Of a stretch of DNA of 56,915 nt, positions 8,749 to 16,706 are shown piece by piece (within the stretch, counting starts at the first letter, position 1; each line of letters opens with the position of its first letter). Position numbers and translations under genes: made by a program. The notes under the pieces were generated by a model. That model ran no database searches and was not told where the DNA came from. It saw only the letters and a program-made list of their open reading frames with translations. Source of the stretch: Enterocola sp045611845 (lineage in GTDB: Bacteria; Bacteroidota; Bacteroidia; Bacteroidales; Paludibacteraceae); assembly GCA_045611845.1 (NCBI GenBank), contig JAZKXZ010000002.1:1-56915 (forward strand), read 5' to 3'.

Positions 8749-9516
8749 ATGAGCCAAAACAAGAAAATATATTTTATTTCCGACGTGCACCTTGGGGCAA
8801 GGGCATTTGACGACGATAGAGAAAGAGAGAAAAAACTTGTACGTTTCCTTTCTTCTATAGAAAATGATGCCAAAGCAATCTACTTTTTGGGTGATATTTT
8901 CGACTTTTGGTATGAGTATAAAAATATCATCCCAAAGGGTTTTACTCGCCTATTTGGAAAGTTGGCAGAACTTGCCGATGCTGGTGTAGAAATGCACTAT
9001 TTCATAGGTAATCACGACATCTGGACAGGAGATTATTTTGAGAAAGAGTTTGGCATGATAATGCATTATGATGCAGAAATCACCGAAATCAACGGCAAAA
9101 AGTTCTACCTTGCCCACGGCCATAGAACTGGTTATAGACCACTTGCCGTGAAGATTATGCACTTTTTCTTCCATTCAAAATGGGTAAGACGCATATACAA
9201 CCTTATCCACCCTTCAATAAACTATTACTTCGGACTTGGTTGGTCTGCTCACAATAGAAAATACAAGCATAAACAAGAAGAAGCTAAATATCTAGGCGAA
9301 GCCAACGAGTTTCTTGTTTGTTTTGCAAAAGAATACGTAAAAACCAAACCAATAGACTTCTTTATATTTGGCCACCGCCACGTAATGCTCGACCTTATGA
9401 TTACCAAAACTTCCCGCGTGGTTTACCTAGGCGACTGGGTCACAAACTTCACCTACGGAGTACTCGACGGCACCGCCTTTTCACTTGAGATTTACGAGGA
9501 GAGTGAAAATTTATAA
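8749..9516 (+). CDS. lpxH: UDP-2,3-diacylglucosamine diphosphatase
   Basis: Hydrolyses UDP-2,3-diacylglucosamine to lipid X in lipid A synthesis; a peripheral membrane metallophosphoesterase. It is 255 residues. The five metallophosphoesterase blocks are present: ISDVHLG (10-16), FLGDIFDFW (46-54), IGNHD (86-90), LAHGH (121-125) and FGHRH near 222, supplying the dinuclear metal site. The C-terminal GDWVTNFTYGVLDG follows the LpxH pattern. It is an independent unit, divergent from the LysE operon, with a hairpin after the stop. LpxH rather than LpxI or LpxG is expected in Bacteroidota. Confidence 0.93.
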   Translation: MSQNKKIYFISDVHLGARAFDDDREREKKLVRFLSSIENDAKAIYFLGDIFDFWYEYKNIIPKGFTRLFGKLAELADAGVEMHYFIGNHDIWTGDYFEKEFGMIMHYDAEITEINGKKFYLAHGHRTGYRPLAVKIMHFFFHSKWVRRIYNLIHPSINYYFGLGWSAHNRKYKHKQEEAKYLGEANEFLVCFAKEYVKTKPIDFFIFGHRHVMLDLMITKTSRVVYLGDWVTNFTYGVLDGTAFSLEIYEESENL

Positions 9517-9536
9517 AATTCCTTAAAATACCTCAC

Positions 9537-9558
9537 AACAGGCAATAATATGCCTGTT
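9537..9558 (+). terminator. Hairpin after lpxH
   Basis: Perfect 8-bp stem AACAGGCA (9537-9544) / TGCCTGTT (9551-9558) with a 6-nt loop. The following sequence is AT-rich but lacks a strong T tract, so it may be a weak terminator or a 3' stabiliser. Confidence 0.5.
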
Positions 9559-9598
9559 ATAACGTTTGTAGGTTAGAAACAAACTAAAAATCAAAATC

Positions 9599-11425
9599 AT
9601 GAAAAAACTTTTATTTACTATCGGCACTTTGTGCGCGGTATTGATTTCTTCTTGTACAAATCAAGGTAAATACACTTACCAAATTCCAGAGTCTTTAATC
9701 ATTGATGCCGATACAGCAACAATTATCCCCGATTATCAAAAGAAAATTGGCGACACCAAAGTTGTTTGTTATATTGTAGATACTTGTAGTAGGAATTATA
9801 AATACCCTGCACAAATAATAATGAGAGAGTTTGGTAATCCTATATTACCAGTATGTGACTATCTTGATATTCAACCTGTGAAAATAGAAAATGACTCATT
9901 CTCTATTTCATTCCCAGAGATGGTTGGAACAGGAAATATTAGTTGTGCTTTTGCAATAACAGATAGTACTGCTGCTTATATTGACGCTTATATTGAACCT
10001 GGCAAAACAAACAATATCTGGATTGATATAACAAAACCATATGGACAATATGGAGATCTTTACGCTGTTTATTCTGACAATGCTTACAATGCAATTAATA
10101 ATGCAATAAACAAACCTTTCCCTCATGTCAGAGATTGGCGTGGTATTCCAGAAAATAAGTATGTAGATTTAAATAAAAAAGAATTTATAGAGATGGTTAT
10201 GCATCAGCATGACTCAATAATTGAATGTATTAATAAAGATTCTATAGCAAGTACGATCCGTTTTTACAATGTTGAATATGCAAAATACGATACATATAGA
10301 GTAATAGAAAAATATAATTACTTAAAAAAGGAATTATGCAAAAGAGAGATTGCTAAACATGAGTATATATCATCAGAAGAATTGCAAAAAGTATTTAATG
10401 AATTAAATTTTCTTCCAAAATCATTATTTTATCCATATTGTAATGAATTCTTAAATGAGACATCAATAGACTTAAAAGATTATCCTGCAGATGTATATTC
10501 AATGTCTCAGTTGGCGCGACTTTGTGATAAATTTGATGAAAATCTTTGGAAAGACGCGCCAGAAGATGCTGCCGATTTTATAGGCGATGAATTCTGTATT
10601 GCAGCCTATAAACATTATCGTACTCAATGTATAGAAGCCCACAAGAGAGCAGAAGGCGTATTAGCAGAAGAAACACCTAATGTTGCTGACACCAAGTTAT
10701 TTTCTTCTATGATGCAAAAATACAAAGGCAGACCTACTATTGTTTACTTTTGGAGTGCAGTAGATCCTTACTCTTTATTAGATTTGAGAAGAAATAAAAA
10801 TAATCAATCGGCTGATACCACATACGTTTATATCGCAAACAGTTGGTCTTCTAAATCAGACTGGAATAAAACAATTAATCATATTAAGGGGAACCATTAT
10901 TTTATTTCTAATGAATCTTTCAATTATATACTAAAGCAATATGGAAACAAACATGAACTTATTCCATTTAAACTATATGTAGATGAGAATGGTAAAACTT
11001 ATTCTTATGAAGATAGAACTCCGCTAGATCCTGAAGCTAAAGAAAATAAGCGTCTTGTTTACATAGAGGAAGCACCAAATGTACCAAATGATAGCTTAAT
11101 TTCTGCTATAGTAGAAAAACATAAAGGCAAACCTATAGTTATAGACCTTTGGGGAGTACATTGCAGGCCATGTATGGCGGAAATTACTTTAAAGGAGAGT
11201 AGTAAAACCGAAGATATTAATTATGTTTATCTTACATGTCCTAGATGGTCATCACGAGAACCATGGGAAACAACTATCAAGGAAATAAGCGGATATCATT
11301 ATTATGTATCAAATGAGGCTTTTAATTTTATACTAGATAAATATGAAGGCACTGGTATTCCATTTAAACTATACTACTCCGCAGACGGAAAATTAGAAAA
11401 CACTGTTGTAGGAGCAGAGCATTAA
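9599..11425 (+). CDS. Lipoprotein with two tandem thioredoxin-like domains, only the second with CxxC
   Basis: 608-residue exported lipoprotein (lipobox LISSC near residue 19) resembling TlpA/ResA-type thiol-disulfide proteins of Bacteroidota. The N-terminal ~350 residues are a carrier region of unknown fold. Then come two homologous thioredoxin-like segments of ~105 residues. The first (~370-480) starts KYKGRPTIVYFW and has WSAVDPYS (from Trp385) where the redox centre should be. The second (~505-608) starts KHKGKPIVIDLW and has HCRPC (521-525). Both then share a (T/N)YVY...WSS...W..TI..I.G.HY(F/Y)(V/I)SNE(S/A)FN(Y/F)IL pattern and end in PFKLY. The first copy can only be structural. It is convergent with the cyclo-ligase gene. 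Confidence 0.8.
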   Translation: MKKLLFTIGTLCAVLISSCTNQGKYTYQIPESLIIDADTATIIPDYQKKIGDTKVVCYIVDTCSRNYKYPAQIIMREFGNPILPVCDYLDIQPVKIENDSFSISFPEMVGTGNISCAFAITDSTAAYIDAYIEPGKTNNIWIDITKPYGQYGDLYAVYSDNAYNAINNAINKPFPHVRDWRGIPENKYVDLNKKEFIEMVMHQHDSIIECINKDSIASTIRFYNVEYAKYDTYRVIEKYNYLKKELCKREIAKHEYISSEELQKVFNELNFLPKSLFYPYCNEFLNETSIDLKDYPADVYSMSQLARLCDKFDENLWKDAPEDAADFIGDEFCIAAYKHYRTQCIEAHKRAEGVLAEETPNVADTKLFSSMMQKYKGRPTIVYFWSAVDPYSLLDLRRNKNNQSADTTYVYIANSWSSKSDWNKTINHIKGNHYFISNESFNYILKQYGNKHELIPFKLYVDENGKTYSYEDRTPLDPEAKENKRLVYIEEAPNVPNDSLISAIVEKHKGKPIVIDLWGVHCRPCMAEITLKESSKTEDINYVYLTCPRWSSREPWETTIKEISGYHYYVSNEAFNFILDKYEGTGIPFKLYYSADGKLENTVVGAEH

Positions 11426-11436
11426 GATATAACAGA

Positions 11437-11470
11437 ACTCGCTTACATCCCATTAGAACTGTAGGCGAGT
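11437..11470. terminator. Hairpin between convergent genes
   Basis: ACTCGCTTAC (11437-11446) pairs with GTAGGCGAGT (11461-11470) with one wobble and a 14-nt loop. It lies between the thioredoxin-like lipoprotein and the cyclo-ligase gene. There is no strong T tract on either side, so the terminator role is tentative. Confidence 0.45.
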
Positions 11471-11498
11471 CATTGTTTATGTATATGCTTTATGTTGT

Positions 11499-12038
11499 TT
11501 ATATTACCAATACCCTTTGCATTGGGATGTCGTGGGGTTCGGTGGGGATGTCGAGGTAGAATTGTTCGCGGAAGCAAACACCTACGGTGAAGAGGTTGCT
11601 GTATTTTGAAAGGAATTTATCGTAGTAGCCTTTGCCCCTGCCTAGGCGGTAACCGTTTGGTGAGAAAGCAACGCCAGGCACGAGAATAAAATCCATTGAG
11701 TTAGGAGTTAGAAGTGAGGAGTTAGGAGTTTCTGGTTCTTTGATGTCATAACGTCCTACTCGGTACTCGCCAGTAAACTCACAGGCGGTCATGTCGTCGC
11801 CATTAATTACTGGAAGATAGACCTTTTTGCCCATGGCAATGCATTTGTCTATGAGCGAAAAAGTATCGATTTCATCGGGAAGATTTGCAAATAGCATCAC
11901 GCTAGAAGCAGACAAAAATTCGGGCATAGAAAAAAGATTATTATGCAGAATCTCTTCTCTTTTTCTCCTTTCATCGGCAGAAATAGCAGAAACTCTTACC
12001 TTAATAATCTTTCTAAGTGCCTTTTTCTTGTTTAGCAT
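11499..12038 (-). CDS. fau: 5-formyltetrahydrofolate cyclo-ligase
   Basis: ATP-dependent conversion of 5-formyl-THF to 5,10-methenyl-THF. It is 179 residues, family length. Signatures are basic N-terminal KKALRK...R, a substrate-binding VMLFANLPDEIDT, and the C-terminal PGVAFSPNGYRLGRGKGYYDKFL (~133-155). Oddly, the linker before it reads PETPNSSLLTPNS: these residues are encoded by four copies of a GTTAGGA-type heptamer (read on the plus strand) that also occurs upstream of metK, so the gene seems to have absorbed a repeat in frame in a tolerant loop. Its ATG overlaps the tsaE stop region by 7 nt, so it is the last gene of parC-tsaE-fau. Confidence 0.93.
   Translation of the reverse strand: MLNKKKALRKIIKVRVSAISADERRKREEILHNNLFSMPEFLSASSVMLFANLPDEIDTFSLIDKCIAMGKKVYLPVINGDDMTACEFTGEYRVGRYDIKEPETPNSSLLTPNSMDFILVPGVAFSPNGYRLGRGKGYYDKFLSKYSNLFTVGVCFREQFYLDIPTEPHDIPMQRVLVI
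11700..11730 (+). repeat. GTTAGGA heptamer repeat inside the cyclo-ligase gene
   Basis: Four 7-bp units on the plus strand: GTTAGGA, GTTAGAA, GTGAGGA, GTTAGGA, then GTT. It is translated in frame from the minus strand as part of the cyclo-ligase. The same heptamer array is found at 20521-20548. Confidence 0.85.
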
Positions 12039-12448
12039 ATTTTTATAAGTCTTGCGCCGTCTTCCACCTCAGAAATTTCTACTCTAAGGGTTTCCTCTGG
12101 AAGTATTTCTTCTACCTTTTCTGGCCATTCCATAAAGCAGAAGCAACCACTTTCCATATAGTTGTCGAAGCCAATACCAAATGCTTCTTCAAGCGATTGT
12201 ATTCTATAAAAGTCGAAGTGGAACACACTCTCACCTTCTCTATCTGTGTATTCGTTTACAATGGCAAATGTAGGGCTGTTTACAACATCTTCCACTCCAA
12301 GTTCTTCGCAAAGAGCCTTCACAAAAGTGGTTTTGCCCGCGCCCATGTGACCATAAAAAGCTATCAACTTGTTGTCGCCTATTTCAGCAAGGAAGGTGCG
12401 AGCCACCTCTTTTATATCATCTAAACTATTTAATTTTATCTCCTTCAT
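12032..12448 (-). CDS. tsaE: tRNA threonylcarbamoyladenosine biosynthesis ATPase TsaE
   Basis: P-loop ATPase that works with TsaB, TsaC and TsaD in t6A37 modification of ANN-decoding tRNAs. It is 138 residues. The Walker A motif is GHMGAGKT (33-40), followed by FVKALCEELG and the family signature VVNSPTFAIVNEY, and FHFDFYRI with the conserved Asp. The MEWPEKV motif (~105-111) carries the catalytic Glu-Trp. It starts 12 nt after parC in the same direction and overlaps the cyclo-ligase gene. Confidence 0.95.
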   Translation of the reverse strand: MKEIKLNSLDDIKEVARTFLAEIGDNKLIAFYGHMGAGKTTFVKALCEELGVEDVVNSPTFAIVNEYTDREGESVFHFDFYRIQSLEEAFGIGFDNYMESGCFCFMEWPEKVEEILPEETLRVEISEVEDGARLIKIC

Positions 12449-12459
12449 TAAAAAACAAT

Positions 12460-15048
12460 TTAAAACAAACTTATTTGTCCTTCTTCATCAGTCTTAATGC
12501 CATCTTCTGCTTCCACTTCCTCTGGCACTTCTTCTACCACCTCTTCTGGAGTGCGTAGTGGTTCTAGTTCCACCACCTCAGCCACCTTAAATGTGGTAAT
12601 TCTCTTACCTTTTGCTTTGTAGCCTTTCACTGCAATAAAGCTTTCTGCATCTATGCGTGGGAATTCCTTGTCGGCATCTGCACCAGTAAGTTTTGCCTCA
12701 ACGTATGGATAAACAGTATCTGTAAGCAGATAAAGCACAGATTTAGGGTTTTCACCTAAATATGATAGTGGTTTAGATGTAGATTCAAAACAGAAACGCT
12801 TCAAGTATGCGTTCTTTTGGTCGGCATCATAAAGAGCCGCAGTCCACACCTTGCCTTCGTCAAATTTCTCTATCTTGAAGATATTGTCTGGGTAGTGATT
12901 GCCCGAGTCGAAGTTGGTGGTGTACCATGTACCGTTATTTAGCACTACAAGGATTTCATCATCGCTATTGAATTCGCCAAGAAGTTCACCTCTGCCGTCG
13001 TAGTTTAGACGTAGCACATCGTGGTCGAACCACACTTTTCTGCCACCCAAGGTAGAAACACCTTTGTGTTTGCAAGTGATTTTTTGAATATCGTTTTTAG
13101 TAAGGATATTACCACGAGAAGAACGACCTTTAATGTCAATTTCTGAGAAATCTTTTTCCATTACCAAAATCTTCACTCTTGGACGTGGACGCAAGTTTAT
13201 CTTTATCACCTCAGCCTCGCCGTTAGGGTTTGCAGAGAAGTATAGCACTTTTGTACCCGCTGTGCCCATGGTTAGGTCGTATTCTTTGTCGCGCACAAGA
13301 CCCGTCACAGAGAAACGTTTAATATAATTTATGCCATCTTTACCATCGCGATAAACCATATTATACACAGTGCGTTTATCATTTTTCTTAAACACACTCA
13401 CGTGGATAATATTTTTACCCACATAAACCTTTTCTGCCACTTTCACCACCTTGAATGTACCATTTTTGTAGAAAATGATAATATCATCTATGTCGGAACA
13501 GTTACATACATATTCGTCCTTTTTAAGCGCTGTGCCAATGAAGCCCTCGTCTTTGTTGATATAAAGTTTTTCGGTAGCTTCCACCACTTTCACAGCGTCG
13601 ATGGTATCGAATAGTCTAAGTTCTGTTTTACGTGGATATGCAGCACCATATTTCTCAATTAGGTGTTTGTACCAGTTAATAGTGAAATCGGTGATATGCT
13701 CAATATTGTATTTTAGCTCTTTTAGTTTTGCGTTTAGCGAAGCGATATTTTCTTCCGCCTTTTTAACAGAGAATTTCAAGATACGAGCCATCTTTATCTC
13801 CATTAGTTTCAAGATATCTTCTCTCTCTACAGGGCGAATAAATTTAGGCTTAAATGGTTCTAGACATTTGTCGATAAAGTCAATAGCCTCATCCATAGAA
13901 GCAGACTCTTCAAAACCTTTTTCCTTGTAAATTCTTTCTTCAATGAAGATTCTCTCTAGCGATAGGTAGAAAATGCTTTCTTGCACCTCCGCCTTTTGAA
14001 TAAGAAGTTCTTCTTTAAGAATGCGCAGGGTGTTGTCGGTAGAGAATTTTAGTACGTCAGACACTCCTAGGAAATTAGGTTTGTCATCGTAAATCACACA
14101 ACAGTTTGGCGCAATGCTCACTTCACAAGAGGTAAACGCATACAGAGCATCAATTGTTTTGTCTGAAGAACGACCAGGTGCAAGATGAACAATAATTTCT
14201 ACATTTTCGGCAGTGTTGTCGTCTATCTTTTTAATTTGGATTTTACCTTTTTCGTTGGCTTTAAGGATGGAATCGATAAGTTTGTCGGTGGTTACACCGT
14301 ATGGAATTTCGCTAATGCAAAGAGTTTTGTTGTCTATTTTTGTAATCTTTGCACGCACCTTCACTCTACCACCAGAAGAACCATCTTTATATCTGCTCAC
14401 ATCCATATAACCACCTGTTTGGAAGTCTGGATATAGAGTAAATTCCTCGCCTTTTAGATATGAAATTGCAGCCTCTGCCACTTCGTTGAAGTTGTGTGGC
14501 AAAATTTTTGTTTGAAGACCCACGGCAATACCTTCCACGCCCTGAATAAGAAGAAGTGGGAATTTTACAGGGAATACCACAGGTTCGTTGTTTCTGCCGT
14601 CGTAAGATTTTTTCCATTCAGTTACTTTGGGGCTATAAAGCACCTCAAGAGCAAATGGACTCAAACGAGCCTCGATATAACGTGGAGCCGCTGCACTGTC
14701 GCCAGTTAAAACGTTACCCCAGTTACCTTGAGTATCAATTAAATAATTCTTTTGACCAAGTTGAACCAAAGCGTTGCCAATAGAGCTGTCGCCGTGAGGG
14801 TGAAACTGCATGGTATGACCCACAATATTAGCAACTTTGTTGTATCTGCCGTCTTCCATTCTCTTCATAGAATGTAGGATACGACGTTGCACAGGCTTAA
14901 GACCGTCGTAGATATGAGGCACTGCTCTATCAAGTATTACATACGAAGCATAATCTAAGAACCAGTTTTGGTACATGCCCGTCAACATCTTCTTATTTGA
15001 CAACCCAGAAGGCATGCTTTCTTCTAACTCTTCGTCTTTTTCTATCAT
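12460..15048 (-). CDS. parC: DNA topoisomerase IV subunit A (GyrA/ParC family)
   Basis: DNA-cleaving subunit of a type IIA topoisomerase, for decatenation of sister chromosomes. It is 862 residues. The N-terminal winged-helix/tower part contains YVILDRAVPHIYDGLKPVQRRIL (~36-58), MQFHPHGDSSIG (80-91) and the catalytic AAPRYIEAR with Tyr124. After the coiled-coil (~430-500) comes a C-terminal beta-pinwheel region that lacks a recognisable GyrA box (QRRGGKG), in favour of topoisomerase IV rather than gyrase. The tail is acidic and ends with QISLF, a sliding-clamp-like peptide. The partner parE is not in the window. It is first in parC-tsaE-fau, divergent from glyS. Confidence 0.92.
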   Translation of the reverse strand: MIEKDEELEESMPSGLSNKKMLTGMYQNWFLDYASYVILDRAVPHIYDGLKPVQRRILHSMKRMEDGRYNKVANIVGHTMQFHPHGDSSIGNALVQLGQKNYLIDTQGNWGNVLTGDSAAAPRYIEARLSPFALEVLYSPKVTEWKKSYDGRNNEPVVFPVKFPLLLIQGVEGIAVGLQTKILPHNFNEVAEAAISYLKGEEFTLYPDFQTGGYMDVSRYKDGSSGGRVKVRAKITKIDNKTLCISEIPYGVTTDKLIDSILKANEKGKIQIKKIDDNTAENVEIIVHLAPGRSSDKTIDALYAFTSCEVSIAPNCCVIYDDKPNFLGVSDVLKFSTDNTLRILKEELLIQKAEVQESIFYLSLERIFIEERIYKEKGFEESASMDEAIDFIDKCLEPFKPKFIRPVEREDILKLMEIKMARILKFSVKKAEENIASLNAKLKELKYNIEHITDFTINWYKHLIEKYGAAYPRKTELRLFDTIDAVKVVEATEKLYINKDEGFIGTALKKDEYVCNCSDIDDIIIFYKNGTFKVVKVAEKVYVGKNIIHVSVFKKNDKRTVYNMVYRDGKDGINYIKRFSVTGLVRDKEYDLTMGTAGTKVLYFSANPNGEAEVIKINLRPRPRVKILVMEKDFSEIDIKGRSSRGNILTKNDIQKITCKHKGVSTLGGRKVWFDHDVLRLNYDGRGELLGEFNSDDEILVVLNNGTWYTTNFDSGNHYPDNIFKIEKFDEGKVWTAALYDADQKNAYLKRFCFESTSKPLSYLGENPKSVLYLLTDTVYPYVEAKLTGADADKEFPRIDAESFIAVKGYKAKGKRITTFKVAEVVELEPLRTPEEVVEEVPEEVEAEDGIKTDEEGQISLF

Positions 15049-15118
15049 AATATGGTGATTTTTAGGTAGTATTTTAAAGTTTCGGTGTAAAATTACAAAA
15101 AATCACGAAAAAAACACC

Positions 15119-15126
15119 TATATTTG
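15119..15126 (+). promoter_or_regulatory. -7 box (TATATTTG) for glyS
   Basis: TATATTTG matches TAnnTTTG, 28 nt upstream of the glyS ATG at 15155. No clear -33 box. Confidence 0.6.
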
Positions 15127-15154
15127 CAGTTCATTTTTAACTAAATTTTCAGAT

Positions 15155-16702
15155 ATGGCTTCACAAGAAGATGTTTTTAAAAAATTAGTAGCACACTGTA
15201 AAGAATATGGCTTCGTATTTCCATCAAGTGAAATCTATGATGGCGTGGGCGCAGTGTACGATTATGGTCAAAATGGTGTTGAATTAAAAAACAATATAAA
15301 GAAATACTGGTGGGACAGTATGGTGCTTCTTCACGAGAACATCGTGGGTATCGACGCTGCCATCTTTATGCACCCAACCACATGGAAGGCTTCTGGCCAC
15401 GTTGACGCATTCAACGACCCATTGATCGACAACCGTGATAGTAAAAAACGTTATCGTGCAGACGTTCTTATCGAAGAACAACTTGCAAAATATGACGAAA
15501 AAATAGACAAAGAATGCGAAAAAGCGGCTAAACGTTTTGGCGAAAGCTTCGACAAAGAAATGTTTATCCAAACCAACGGTCGTGTACAAGAATATGTACA
15601 AAAACGTACTGAACTTCACACACGTTTTGCTAACGCTCTTAACGACAACAACCTAGAAGAACTAAAACAAATCATTCTTGATTATGAAATAGTTTGCCCT
15701 ATTAGCGGTACTAAAAACTGGACAGACGTGCGTCAATTTAACCTAATGTTCTCTACAGAAATGGGTTCTACTGCCGACGGTGCTATGAAGATTTATCTTC
15801 GTCCAGAAACTGCACAAGGTATTTTCGTAAACTACCTAAACGTACAAAAAACTGGTCGTATGAAAATTCCTTTCGGTATTGCTCAAATTGGTAAAGCATT
15901 CCGTAACGAAATCGTGGCTCGCCAATTCATCTTCCGTATGCGTGAGTTTGAACAAATGGAAATGCAATTCTTTGTTCGCCCAGGCGAAGAAATGAAATGG
16001 TTTGAACACTGGAAATCTTTCCGCTTAAAATGGCACAAAGCTCTTGGCCTAGGTGATCACAAATATCGTTATCACGACCACGACAAACTTGCTCACTATG
16101 CTAACGCAGCTACCGACATCGAATTTGAAATGCCATTTGGTTTCAAAGAAGTGGAAGGTATCCACAGCCGTACCGATTTCGACTTAAGCCAACACGAAAA
16201 ATTCTCTGGCAAAAACATTAAATATTTCGACCCAGAGTTAAATCAATCATACACTCCATACGTTATCGAAACATCTATTGGTGTAGACCGTATGTTCCTT
16301 TCTATTCTATCTGCTGCATACTGCGAAGAAAAACTAGAAGGTGGCGACAGCCGTGTAGTTCTTAACTTGCCTCCAGTGCTAGCTCCAGTGAAAGCTTGTG
16401 TGATGCCACTTGTTAAGAAAGACGGTCTTCCAGAAAAAGCTCGTGAAATTATCAATAGCTTGAAATTTGATTTCAAATGTAGCTACGACGAAAAAGATTC
16501 TATCGGTAAACGTTATCGTCGTCAAGACGCTGTTGGTACTCCATTCTGTATCACAGTAGACCACCAAACATTAGAAGACAATACAGTTACTATCCGTCAT
16601 AGAGACACTATGAAACAAGACCGCGTAGCTATTGCCGATCTATACAACATTATTGGTGAACAAGTAAGCATGAAAAACTTGTTCAAAAAAATTACTGAAT
16701 AA
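15155..16702 (+). CDS. glyS: Glycyl-tRNA synthetase, homodimeric type
   Basis: Charges tRNA-Gly. It is 515 residues of the alpha2 class II type, as in Bacteroidota, not the alpha2beta2 type. Visible elements are the N-terminal GFVFPSSEIYDGVGAVYDYG, motif 1 region HPTTWKASGHVDAF, LRPETAQGIFVNY, motif 2 FRNEI...FRMREFEQMEMQFF (~255-282), and motif 3 YTPYVIETSIGVDRMFL (~367-383). The anticodon-binding domain begins at LAPVKACVMPL. It starts its own transcription unit and is probably co-transcribed with the Ig-like lipoprotein gene 4 nt downstream. Confidence 0.97.
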   Translation: MASQEDVFKKLVAHCKEYGFVFPSSEIYDGVGAVYDYGQNGVELKNNIKKYWWDSMVLLHENIVGIDAAIFMHPTTWKASGHVDAFNDPLIDNRDSKKRYRADVLIEEQLAKYDEKIDKECEKAAKRFGESFDKEMFIQTNGRVQEYVQKRTELHTRFANALNDNNLEELKQIILDYEIVCPISGTKNWTDVRQFNLMFSTEMGSTADGAMKIYLRPETAQGIFVNYLNVQKTGRMKIPFGIAQIGKAFRNEIVARQFIFRMREFEQMEMQFFVRPGEEMKWFEHWKSFRLKWHKALGLGDHKYRYHDHDKLAHYANAATDIEFEMPFGFKEVEGIHSRTDFDLSQHEKFSGKNIKYFDPELNQSYTPYVIETSIGVDRMFLSILSAAYCEEKLEGGDSRVVLNLPPVLAPVKACVMPLVKKDGLPEKAREIINSLKFDFKCSYDEKDSIGKRYRRQDAVGTPFCITVDHQTLEDNTVTIRHRDTMKQDRVAIADLYNIIGEQVSMKNLFKKITE

Positions 16703-16706
16703 TTAA

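Noticed and set aside
14185..14783. Plus-strand reading frames inside parC
   Set aside because: They are antisense shadows of a highly conserved gene, with no similarity to known proteins and no start signals.
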